Notes under the pieces: model-generated
Databases searched by the model: none
What the model saw: the letters and a program-made list of their open reading frames with translations, nothing else
Told to the model about the DNA's origin: nothing
In this document: positions 46,001-58,300 of the stretch, piece after piece
How positions within the stretch are numbered: position 1 is the first letter of the stretch
Layout: each line of letters starts with the position of its first letter
Source: Apiospora phragmitis
Lineage: Eukaryota > Ascomycota > Sordariomycetes > Amphisphaeriales > Apiosporaceae
Reading direction: 5' to 3'
Length of the DNA stretch: 64,000 nucleotides
Assembly: GCA_038363925.1 (NCBI GenBank)
Contig: JAQQWL010000006.1
Location: 2,832,501-2,896,500, forward strand
Made by a program: the position numbers and the translations under genes

Positions 46001-47502
46001 GGTCTTGGAAAAATGGGCAATTCAGCTTGGAAACGGCCACTCCCTCTTATCTCTGACTGGCTGAAAGAGGCAAAAAGAGGGCTTGATTGACAGACGGGGT
46101 CTTATTAAGTACTACTCCTTGAACTATCCATACCTGCCTGGTACGATCAATCGCAAAACACCCTGTTCAGACAGGCTGGCATCAGATGTATCGAGTAGGC
46201 ACATACGTCAGGCAAGCCATGTAGTACGCGTATGTAGCCCAAACCCTCCAAGTATATAGCACCTGGCGATCCCAAGATCTGCCGGCCACTTAGAAGGGGT
46301 AGCATATATCGATTCTCGATTGTCTAGCCAACACCCATACTTGTCTTTGCCCATCAGATTAGCAATTACGCTCTTTGGCGATTACCTGGTCGGCACTTTC
46401 ACAGCCCGAGACCGATTCCCATTATTTGCTACTGCACAGAAGTAACCTTTCAGACGGAAAGGTCTGTGGAAGTCTTACCGGCAGAACACCCCCAATTACT
46501 CCGTGCTTGGATCCTGTTTGTTGCTCCTACGAAGAGGAGCAAGAACAAACAATTATATTATATTGTGTTGAGCCAGTCGCAAGCTTGGAGCACCGACAAG
46601 CAATAACACAAAAGACGAGACGCTGCCCTTTCCCTACCGCGGTTACCAGGAGCAACTTGACAGTGCATTGTCGCGATCTCTGCTTTTGTTCGACTACCAG
46701 TTCTTTTTTGCTGGGCAGATTGATCCCAACCAGTCAGCCCGTCGGCATTGATCTGTGTACTGTACCTGCCTGCGCCTTCTTGGCCAAGAAGGAACCAACA
46801 GACTCGACGAAAGTGGCTTGGAAGGACTGCCCGCGCATTATTGCGTCTTCATCCCGCATTGCAGTGCATGAAGTCATTTAAAAAAGAGCGCAGTGCTTTT
46901 TGGGCCAGTTTGTCTGCTTAGGTAGCTTTTTGCTCTCAGCCCATTCTCCAATCGCAAGTTGGCACTCATCCGGGTTGGTGGTTAGCAGTTCCAGTAAGTG
47001 AGGTCCCTCCAAGATTACCCTTCGTTTTTGAAACGCAGACCACCCCCGACAAATTGTCTCATTATCATCCTACTGCCAGCCAACTCGGACTCGGCTGCCC
47101 TCGTGATTGATCCCCTTCTTTGTCCTGTCCTGTCGCCTTCTCATCCTTAATCTCGCGTCCGGGATTTGTTCCAGAAACAGGCCTCTGGTCCGCAACGCAT
47201 TGCTTACTCGTGTGCCGATGTCCTTGCTCCTCTTGCTGCTCCCGGTCTAGGCGTTTCTTCCTGCTTCCCCCACAATTGGCCGTTTCCCTGATAGTGGGAC
47301 GACCGTCACTCTCCCTCCGCCTTGTTTTCTGCTGCCCACTGATCGATGTCGCCTGTCGCCTACGCCGTTCATTTATAACCACGAGCTTACTAACTTAACA
47401 ACTGTAGCTCCGCGCTATACTTCCTACTACTGTTCCTAACCTCCCCTGATTTGGATCCTGTCACCATTACGAATACACTCCAACTCAAAACTACACGCCA
47501 TC
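43026..47502. other. gene-poor region of about 4.5 kb
   Basis: MRPL20 promoter at left, and a pyrimidine-rich promoter/5' UTR of the Ser/Pro-rich gene at right (about 46950-47500). Two frames were inspected: a 91-codon minus-strand frame at 44072-44347 with one hydrophobic helix, and a 168-codon plus-strand frame at 46375-46881. Neither has a recognisable domain. No RNA gene or transposon end was found. Confidence 0.5.
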
Positions 47503-48595
47503 ATGAGTCTTGCTCCGGCACCCGAAATACAGAAGGGCCCCGTCGCGGGTTCCATGTCCCCTCCAACCCTCAACGCAAAGGGCACCGAACGCGACTCCGC
47601 CAACAGCGAATCTACCACTAAGAAGAAGCGAAGTTTGTTTGGTTTCGGCAAGAAGAAGACGGACGAAAAAGCAGCGCCCTCGAATACCACCAAGACGACT
47701 TCGCAACCAGAGGCAGGTCTCCCCAGTCCCCCGCTCGGTGGGGATTTGTCTCACCTCTCCTCTGCTCGGTCGATGACAACGTCCCCTTATCCAATGGATG
47801 TATCACATAGAGCACCCTCCTCCCCCGGCCGGGGCATGTCCTCGTCTCCCCGGGTGGCCTCGCCTGCGACATCTCAGATCTTCGAGCGAGACGTACAAGA
47901 GACCTCAGTGGCCATGCCCAACTCACCAGCCATTCCGTCACACATTCAAGTGGAGAACCACATCCCCCCAGCGCTTGATGCGACTTCGGAGGCCATCACG
48001 GATGACCACCTCAACCCTGACAGTGTCGAGATCGTTACACACACTTCGCATCAGCCCGCTTCTGTCACCGTAACAGGAACAGGCCCCTACGACACGCAGA
48101 GCACGCAGAGCACTTCTTGGGTCGACGAATTACAATCCTTGGCCGAGAAAGATGAAGCAGCCTCCAATTACGGGTCCCTGGACTCTACGGACATACGCCG
48201 ATTGAGTTTCATCTCTTTCGCTGATGTCGTCCAAGCAGAGCAAGGAAACAGCAATGTAGCTGCTAGTAGTCGGGAGTCTATGCGAATTCCTGGCCTGACT
48301 TCTCTTTCGTCGGCCGCAATCAACCGCTCCCCCTCGCCCATCAGATCGCCCATCTCTTCTCATGCCGAGACATCACCACCTACCAGTAAATCTGGGTCGA
48401 TCAAAGGGCTCGACATGTCGCCGAGCAGAAAGCCTCTGGGCAGCCCCTTCGTCCGGTCACCATACCCTCAGTGGCGCGACTAGTAACGATCTGAACATCG
48501 AGACCATGTCCCAAGCTTTGAGGCGTACTGGTAGCACAGACTTGAGCAATGCTCGCAGTCCCCCCATCAGCCCCATCGACGGCCCGTCCCGTTAG
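47503..48595 (+). CDS. Ser/Pro-rich conserved fungal protein, one frameshift near the 3' end
   Basis: The frame from ATG 47503 encodes a disordered Ser/Thr/Pro-rich protein with a basic KKKRSLFGFGKKK patch near residue 42. More conserved-looking blocks follow: SQIFERDVQETSVAMPNSP, then IPPALDATSEAITDDHLNPD with SVEIVTHTSHQPASVTVTG, then DIRRLSFISFADVVQAEQ. It stops at 48483 with a foreign YPQWRD end. The next frame continues GATSNDLNIETMSQALRRTG and STDLSNARSPPISPIDG to 48595, which looks like the true C-terminus. An extra base in the CCC at about 48459-48470 would explain the break. With that correction the protein is about 364 residues. I recognise the motif set from uncharacterised Pezizomycotina proteins but can assign no function. 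The RRLS and RRTGS sites could be PKA-type phosphorylation targets. Confidence 0.7.
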
Positions 48596-51500
48596 ATGCG
48601 GGCACGATCATCCGGGGGTCCTTCACTGAGCCCTGGATCCTGGAGAGGAAGTGCCACGGGGTCGCGTAGTGAAGTCATCTGAACCTGAAACTTGGCCTGT
48701 GGCTCTTTAGAGGTCGCAGAACATGGCTTGCTCACTTCTGAGGTTTTTTTGGAAGTGTCTGCATCATGGATATCTTCCAGTTCGGTGGCGGGAGAGGCGA
48801 GTGCAATTTTGGAGGTGGGCAGGGCGAGGTATTTGGTGGCCCATTGACCTTATGATGAATACCTTTGGGCGGCTGAAATCTGTTGATGTTAAGATTCAGA
48901 AAGATATTCTTTCAGCAAAGCAGGCTTACCACTGGGATGTTTTGGCGTTTATGATTGGTACACACGGTTACGTGAGGTGATGAAGGAGCAGGGGTGAGAG
49001 GAGAGACGACCTAGGAAGGTCTGGCTGACTTCATTTTTTATTCAGATATATTCCCCATTGAGCGTTCAACTGAGAGAGAAAGCGATATTAGGATTTTTGG
49101 TCAGGGGGACGAACAGGCATCCAAAGGTTCCTTAGGGTGGTTTGTGGGCACATAGGCAATAGGCATAGTGTAACTGAACTCGGAAGGAGAAGTTGCATAT
49201 GCATTTCATTTTACCCTCGAGTTTCCCCATGTGATTGTGAATTGTGGCGAGTCTAAGTTCACACGTAATTGATAGGGCCATTCACTACTCCTCTACTTGA
49301 GTATCAAGTCTTGTAGCCATGGATAAGACCATGCTGGATCTGGTGAGGGAGGTTGACCAACTGAACGAGCCCGAATATCAAGTACTGTCTGATGCCGTAC
49401 TCGGAACATCTAGATCAGCTCGTCTACTGTCCCTCTGTACTTAGCTTGCCATTGCCAAGCATGCCGTTGCGCCCAGGTCATCGAGTCAGGGCTTGGATTC
49501 GGTGGCCATGGTTGCGTGCCCCTTTTCAAAGTAGTCAACAGACTAAGATGCGGTGGTCTGCCTCGGAGGACGACGGGGCTTGCAGTTTCAGTACTGCTGC
49601 ACATGGTGAAAGCAAAGTTCGGGATCATGGAGAGAGTCAGTAACTGACAAACATCCATGCAGTGCATCCTTTCTTTTTCTCGTCAGCCCCTTTAGTCGTT
49701 ATTGATTCACGTTTGGCTGACATGGGGTACATAAATTACAGCTCTTAGGAAAACCACGAAAGTGAACTGTTCCTGGGGAACATCTTTCTGTCATGAAAAC
49801 CTGGGAGTAAAAAAAGAATAACAAAATAAAAGCTTAGCATGAGGTCTTGGCTGTTTTTGCTACTCGAAAGTAGTGCCGGACGCTTCCAATTACATAACCC
49901 GAATGAATATAAACTATATACTCTCGGTATAAAAGTTCGATCTATTTGTGACGTCTATACACTGAATCTAGCTTGTTAGCTGGTACGAGCATAGAGAAGT
50001 AACAACTATGATCACGCGGGCTAGAATGATCATGGGCCAGTTTGGGACACTCGTCGTCTGTGTAACTGAGTAGGTGTTTCGAAAGATCGCGGTTTGGTTC
50101 GATATATTGGTCAACAGACCTTTATCTGGACGAGGCCAGGCGGCAGGAAACAAGTCCGGTTTCCCCTTGTTAGTATGCTGCCCGAGTAACAGGGCTAGTG
50201 CAGGCGAATGGCATCTGATTTATGCCCGCATGTTATCATGTATACCTAAATAAGAAAAATAGGGGTGGCAAGATAGGAGCCAAATCATTCCGGGGGTTAG
50301 TAATGCGCATTCGGTTGTGTTCATATGAACTTGGAATTCAGCTCTAAAAATTGCTACCTATTGTCACACAATTGTATCCCTATGATATAGTGGTCATAGA
50401 GTAACATAACGTCTTCTAAAACCTCTTCATGTTTTCAGAAATACAGAAGGCTTAACGAGTGAAGTATTCTGGTAAGGTTCGATGGCCAGCAAAGGACGTG
50501 GTGCCACGCACACTATCTGCAGTATATATATATATGCAAGAGCAGCCTCCAATGAGACGTCTGGGCCGCCGGCTTACAGGATGGTTCTGACATCTGCGCT
50601 GATGTATGGCGTGAGCATATTGCCCTTCAGAGTTGTAGTGAGCATGAGAATGCATTCGCGTACTTCAAGTTATTGTCACCCACATTACTTTACAATATGT
50701 GAGAGTCATACACAAACATATAAAGTGTAGGAGCCCATTAGGATACCCAGCATAATGATTACACCCTGTACAGTGAGTATCATCCCTAGGACTACCTATA
50801 TCCACTTGAGGGTAAGTATTTTGATACGGTCAATATATGTCACTCAGGAGTCATACATGCGGTGAGCGAGATGCAATATGTGAGAGCCCGATAAACCTCG
50901 CCAGTCGGCTGCCGTAACGGTTACTAATAGTTTTTATGGTTAGCTCGGTGTCCGTTTCCCCGTGATGCCCGCCAGGAGTACCGGGGTTGAACGGCACCGA
51001 AAGATAAGCTTCCCCTGTTGCAGTTGATTCGCGGATGCATGAGACGCAGCAGGGTTGGCATCCATGAGCCACGCTGCCAGGCACAGAACGAGGCAGAGCC
51101 TCTCATCTCGGCTAGATTAAGGGGATCCGGTCACTTGCAGGAGGAGCAGCCCAAGCCACAAAGTGATCAATAACATTTGCCATATAGGCTGGTGATCCTG
51201 ATGGTTAAGCAGGTACTCGTTGCATCCCTTTTCAAAACGAAGTTTTGCCACAGATTCGCGTATTGCTGCTCTCGAGCTAGGTCGTAAAGTCGGAACCAAT
51301 CATGTATGTTGGACTTGATATCGAGACCTGCCTCGAGCTCTCTTCAACATGTATTTATGACAGTGTGCCTGGCTGCAAACCATGAGCTTCCCTCGCCGGC
51401 TGACCGGGTGCCGGGAACTGCAGGGCAAGGCAGTGTATTTCTAAAATACATGTGCGTGGCAGAATCGGGACAGAACTGCCGGCGGAGAAAAAGAAATTCA

Positions 51501-54500
51501 TGACCACTGGGAAGATACTTCCTACATACATCTATACAGGGAGCAAGCATATTTTTGGGGGATCGGCGTGGCGTATAGTAAGCAATTACCAAACTCCTGG
51601 CACTCTGGCAAATGACCCAACGATGCCGCATTACTGCAGGGGAGGCACTCAGCCGGCATGCCGAATTGGTGGTCAGCTATCTAGGCTAGGCGTGCAGGCA
51701 AGGGCAGAAGGGTTGGGTCACGTTACGGGATATTCGACCAGGGGGGGTCTTTTTTGGCGTTTTGGCCGGGCAGAGAATGTTTGCTGCTTATGGAGTACCC
51801 AGCATATCAAAAGGATGTACTCCGTACGGGTGATTGTTTGTTTCGGGTAGTTTTTTTTCTCATTCACATGATCGGGGCAGTGTCAAGGAGATTGGATTTC
51901 CCAGATGGGACGTTTCTTTCTTTCTTTTCTTGGGTACGAGCATATCATTATTCATTCATTCATGGATCAGGGGGTGACCGACGACGATACGGCTGGGGTC
52001 CAGACTTTGAGGCCCCTTCGTTCGTGCGTGCAACAAGGGCTTTTTTTTCATTTTGGGGGAGTACTTGGTCGATCAAGTCGTCTGGTGTGATTGCAGGTCG
52101 ACGTCTGAAAAAGAAAGAAAACTTCCGAGAGTGGTAAAACGAGAATGATATATGACGAAGCTGAGAGGCTTCTGACAAGTTCAACGCCCGCCTACCTCGA
52201 GATTCGGGTTCAATGGTACTTACACATCGATGCCTACCTCGATGCAGTGGCATTTTCATTCATCGATCCATTCATAGCCCACCATTGCCTATACATATAC
52301 ATATAATAACACAAGTTGTGGAAAAGAACGGCAGTGGCGTGGAAGTACATGCTGGGGTCGGCCGAACAAACCGCACCGCCATCCTTCCAGCCTTCCATGG
52401 GACTTGCTTGAAGGTAAGTCGGACTTCGCTGGGGGAGTTTACTTCCTTTAGCTGGAAAGTTAAAGCTGATGAGAGCCTGTACGGGGTAGGAGGAAGTATA
52501 TCTTGTTATTAGTCATTTGAATGAGTACGGGATAATCATTTATAAGTACATATTAAAAAGAGACAGACATCCTTAACCCAATAAGCAGCGTTTTTCGGTG
52601 GAAGCGTCTCTCATCTCCGTTGATGCCGTGTATAGCCAGCCTATCCCAGGACCGTGGCCGTTTTTGTTTTGGATTCATCAGAACCTCATCCCATTCATAG
52701 GGGATGCACGGGGCACGAGACGATCCAAGGGAGCAAAACGACATTTTTGTTGGTGTCAATGTTTTCTCAAGAAGATGGTGACATGGTGGCATGGTGGCAT
52801 GGTCCTGCTGGTGGGACCCTATCATGGGCCTCGGAGAATTGATTGAAAGGTTGCCAGTCTTCAATTCTGAGGTGGGACTGACCCGACACGGGGGACAAGG
52901 TTGCCCGCTGGTCCAATCACGGGCAAAGAAACAGGCCCACGAGGATCACGTTTACTGTGGTAGTATCACACGTGTACAGTGGTTGATTACAAAATCATGG
53001 CATGGCCCTCGCTGCTCGCATCCATGTAGGACAAGAGGGGGAAGGAGGAATAGACTAGTAAGAGGGAAAAAAGGAAAAAGTAGATAGTCGGGAATGGTTA
53101 CGCCATCTGGCACGCTGGTACCTTTCGCCAGCCCAATAGTTGATCCTGTCAAGCCATGAAGGACCACCAGACTCGTAAGACCAATCAAAGAACAAGTGCA
53201 CGCACCTCCGGCCGTCATTCTCGAGTCCTTCGAGAAGGAAAAGGACAAGCCAACGTGCGTTGCGTGGCGAGCGACGGGGTCACATTCCAGGCTAAGCCAG
53301 CGTCCCAATACGTTGAGCTTATTGGTCCCGGGAGTTCTAATTTCGTATTTCTAATTGATCGATTGGGAAAAGAGAGTCCGAACGATGTTACAAGCCGGGG
53401 CTTCGATCTCATCATTCCTGCTCCATCAGCGCACGCACGGCAATCAGACAGACTCTGACTCTGACGCACAGCGTGCCATTGTAGCAGGCAGGCAGGGTAT
53501 GGTGACCCGAAAGATGACAAGGGCCGTGTAGAGGACGTGGAGGATATGACACCTAGCACCTAGGCAATAGGGGCAGGATCAAGGGGAATGGAACGTTCTT
53601 GCGTATCCTCCTTGATTCCCATGTATCAACGGATGGACTTCCAACATATGGACGAACATATGAAATTATTTCCCCAGGAAACTTGAAAGTCCAGTACCGG
53701 ACCCGAATTTTGTTCGCATCTTCATCCTTCCTATCCTTCTAACTACGTGAGTAAGGATTGAATATGCTGTCGATTTGCCTACGAGTGCTCAGATGTGGCA
53801 TGTTCACTTGCTATGCAAAGGACGGTTGGTTCAGTCATGAGCGTCGAGGTCTATTGCCTGGGGCGTTGTCTGTGTCCATGTTAGGGATCGAGGTACTCCG
53901 TACCTACCTACATACCTCCTTCCTCCCTCTGGGAGGCATGTAACTGTAATACACCTAATTACGTCCATGTCTGTTGTTTGATTGATCCTGGTCCGCCGAC
54001 GAGCTGAGATCCCGAAAAAGAACAAGCCCGTTCCAAATGAGTCGGTCAATGCAACCTCGCTCCAGCAGCAGCAGCAGTAAATACATGAGTCCATTTGAAC
54101 ATTGTTCATTGTCGTGTTCTGTTTTTCTTTTGTAGTCAAAGTGCACTTGTACCTACACCCACACACATATCAGCAACATAGCAATCGCTGGGCCATCCAT
54201 CTCCACCTTAAGCAGCATCGGGCGAATCGAACTTCTGCGCTGCAGCACCCACACAATCGGCGTATCCAGAAGCCCCAATTCGTCGCCTCAACAGCACTCA
54301 GGCTGGGGCCAGGCCAGGCAACTTGAGAAAAAGAAGGGGCAGCGTTTCCCGCAATCCAAAGCCGCAGCTCCGTTAAGTCATCCAATCGACACACTACGGT
54401 CTCGTCCATTGGGGATCCTGTCAGTCAGTCGAGCCCAGGCTCTCTCGTTCAGGCAGGGCATCTCATCTCTTCGACTGCACCATAATATCTATACCTACAT

Positions 54501-55339
54501 ACTTGTAGAAGAAGGAGCAGATTACAGCAGCAGTCCTGCAACACCTGAATTACATTACATTCAATACATACGCACACGCATACAAACCTACCGAGATCAG
54601 CTCTCTCGCCCAACAAACGAATAGGCATCGAACGACTGGGACCCGAGGTGGCCCCCCCGCGCGCGACAACCACCTCCTCTATTAATCTCTTGCTCTAACC
54701 TAGCCCAGCAACCAATCCGGTTCCCCGACAAGACAGGCATACCCTTCGTTCTTCCATCGGCCATCTTGCACGCTTGTCATACGTCCACTTTTGAGTACCG
54801 GCGCTGCCGTTTGATTATTCTCTCCATGCCGGAATATCGGACTGGGATGGCCAATGACCAGTAGCAATATACCATACAGCCGGAGATGTGATAAATGCAT
54901 CGAATATACCCCCAGGCGCTGATTTTTTTTCTTCTGGAACACGTCTCGATTTCTTCTTATCCTAGAAAGCGCTGCGCTGCGGATCGAGGGAAACGGCCCC
55001 AGAAAAACGCAAGCAAGTTATCATTGACCGACAGAAAACATCGCTGCATCCCAAGCCCGCCGAACTTCTAGAATGATAAAACTCTCGATGGGACCGGCTG
55101 CTGTTAGAGAATATCGCCCTCAACAGATTTGGCTACGACTTATGACCCGGCGCCGACGCATGCAGCACTCGAAACGAATCGCATCGCCGATCTTACTCCC
55201 CCCAAAACAACATCGCTAATAGAAGCTGAACGACCACTTCGTGCATACACACACTCCGTTCATAATCATACCGAAAACCTGTCTACATGCAATTGCGAAC
55301 ACGACATAAGCCCCTACTATCTCCTGGCCCTTTGGTCCC
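48596..55339. other. gene desert of about 6.7 kb before the RasGAP gene
   Basis: Only short, mutually overlapping frames on both strands. AT-rich around 49.7-50.5 kb. Small local repeats include GGTGACATGGTGGCATGGTGG-like triplets at about 52781-52801 and (CAG)4-5 at about 54061-54076. The last 400 bases contain short upstream ORFs before the RasGAP start. No tRNA, rRNA or complete transposon is recognised. Confidence 0.45.
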
Positions 55340-58300
55340 ATGCAAATCTGCGAGCGCGCCCAATGCACACCATCCACCTCGATTGCTGGTGTACACTTTC
55401 AGGCCGACAACGGAATTATGAGAAGCCTCCTTCCTCCGGGAATGGACGGACGAACACACAACGGCGGCGGCGCGGTTGTTGCCAACAGCAGCAGCAGTAA
55501 CCAAGATGGTAGCAGACCGCCTTTGCGAGAGGCAGACAGGTCGCAAGCTTCCGCCGGCTCGGCGCGCGCCAGCAACGATACAGGAAGGGAACGCGAACGG
55601 GAAAGAAGTAGCACTATGCAAGGCTCCAGTTTCATACCCATTGTTCACTCGCAGAATACCATCCGAACCGTTACACCAGAGCCCGTAGAGAAAAATGGCC
55701 ATGCTGTGAACCTGGACACTGCGGCAGCTCAGGCATCACAGGGTTCCCGGGGTTACGGCACCACGTCCCCTCAAACTTCTCCCCGGTCTATGCCTGGCGG
55801 AGAGACAAGGCGCCAGGGCATCGTATTTAACGATGCCTTTGGCGATTCTTACGACGACTCGGAAGCGAGCCCTCCCACGCAGTCGAAATCCGCGGTCCGG
55901 CCCCGCACACATACCATGGATGGGTCGCGCGCGTTACACCAGCAGTCGAACACCACGTCGTCAGACAACCGACACCGTGTGGGCTCCTTCTCATCGACGG
56001 GTTCTACGCAGCTTGCCGACCCTGAAGGTCGCCCAGCGGCGGCAATGGAGTCGGTGGGATATCCATCCATTGCGCCGGTACGATCGCCAGCAGACCTCAA
56101 AATTTCGATTTCCGGAAAGGACAAGAGATCGGTAAACAAGCGCCTAATAAAACGTGCATCCTCACGCCCTACTTCACCTCTGATTTCGCCGCCACCTTCC
56201 GTGGATTCGTTACCGCTTCCAATACCCACAGATGATGCAAATAAGGTTTTATTGCTAATGAAGACATTGTGCGGTCGGATGAAAGGCCAAGTGGAATATC
56301 AGAGCGAACCCAGCGGCCCGTGGCACGCTGGCGTTTGTTATATAGATGAGGAGCGAGGCAGTTTATTATTTGATCCAGGCCAGAATGGGCCCTTTCTCAT
56401 TCCCATTGTTGGCGATCTCCGTGGCTGCCGAGTCCTTCCTGTCGAGGCGCCTGATGGAACCGGCAAATGCCTCGAGTTGTCGACCCAGAAAATGGGCATT
56501 GAGTTGCTACTCAAACCTGTGGTGCCGGCCGAAGTGGATTTCTGGCTAGCCGCGCTGCTTTGCTGGCAGCAATTGCGGCCGAGTGGCGTGCGCTTCCCGA
56601 ATGGCCGGGGCACCAGCTCGCCATCAGCTACTGCCGGGCGACCAGAGATGCGACGCCGAGGGTCATCTACCACCGGGTCCGGGTCCTCGAAAGATGCAGC
56701 CATCATCAAGGTCGGCAAGGTCATGTTATGGGACAAGGGAGTCGCGACTTCGCCACGAGCGATCGTGAAGAGACCTTCCACCCGAGACTTGCGAGGATCT
56801 GTCACTGCTTGGAGGCGGGTGTCCTGCATACTCCAAGACAACGGCGAGTTCAAGCTGATGACAGAAAACGATGTTTCTGTTCTATCCATCATCGAACTGT
56901 CACAGCTATCTCGCTGCGCCGTGCAACAACTCGACAAATCAGTTCTTGATGAAGATTATTGCATAGCGATATTCCCCATTTACTCTGCCACATCCAAGCA
57001 ACTATCAATATTCAGGCCAGTGTATATAGCATTGGACACGAGGGTGCTTTTTGAGGTCTGGTTCGTTTTACTTCGAGCATTCGCGGTGCCAGATCTGTAT
57101 GGATTGGAGGCGGATTCTCAGGGGGCGGTGGATATCACCGACTTCGAGAACGAATTCGATGGCCAGATGTTCAGACTCGAGAAGACGATACAAGTGAGAG
57201 TCACCGAGGCCAAGCTCAAGAAAGCCGTTACACCGCCAGAATTGACTGAGCGACAAGCACGGCAAGATCGGGATGCCCTTATTGGCAATTACCTGGCAGA
57301 GGTCATCCTGGACGGCGAGGTTCGTGCGCGGACGACTACGCAGCCGGACACGAAGAACCCATTCTGGAGAGAAGCCGCTCAGTTCACGGAGGTTTCCTCG
57401 GTGTTGCCATACCTCTCAGTGGTCTTGAAACGGGTTGATGGTAACCTCGAGAGCTTCAGTCACCAGCTTCAGGCATCGTTAGGACTCCCAAAGACAGGCA
57501 ATCTTACCGAGGTTATGTGCGGAGCTGTTGATATATCCTTGGACAAGTTAGAGCGCGGTAAGGACCATGAGCAGTGGCTGCCCATACAAGACGAGAGGAA
57601 CGAACCGATTGGTACTATGTTTGTCAAAGTCAACCATGACGAGCTGGTGGTTCTGATGGCCAAAGATTACAAGCCATTGTCGGCTCTGCTGCACAAGTTC
57701 AGTATCGGTTTGACAGGCCAGATTGCTGCGGCAATGCCTCAACAACTGCGCCGATTGGCCGAGATTTTCCTCAACATCTTTCAGGTTTCCAATAGCTCCG
57801 TCGAATGGCTTCTAGCTCTTGTGGAAGAAGAGATCGACGGCGTCAGTGGCCAGAACAGCATGAAGAAGATGCGCTTCAGTCGCCGCATGAAATCGAACGA
57901 GTCGACAGGCTCTTCGAGTGACCGAGAAGCTCTTGTTCGGGATATGGGCAAGACCCTTGCTGGCGAAGCCAACCTCCTTTTCCGCGGCAATTCGCTTCTG
58001 ACCCAGGCATTGGAATTCCACATGCGTCGTCTGGGCAAGGAATATCTTGAAGACGTACTGAGCGACAAGATATTCGAGATCAACGAGATCAACCCCGACT
58101 GCGAAGTAGATCCGAGTAGGATAACACATGGCGACGAGCTCGACCAGCACTGGGCGCAGCTGGTGCAGATCACTACTGAAGTGTGGGAGTGCATCGCGGA
58201 ATCGGCAAATCGATTGCCTGCCGAACTACGGCAAATCCTGAAATATGTCCGGGCCGTAGCCGAGGATCGCTATGGAGACTTTCTGCGAACTGTCACCTAT

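Noticed and set aside
46375..46881. 168-codon plus-strand frame
   Set aside because: No domain, irregular composition, and upstream of a pyrimidine-rich promoter; judged a chance frame.
55129..55500. Upstream frame overlapping the RasGAP start
   Set aside because: Does not begin with ATG and ends in a CAG-repeat-derived Gln tract. It is likely 5' leader sequence.
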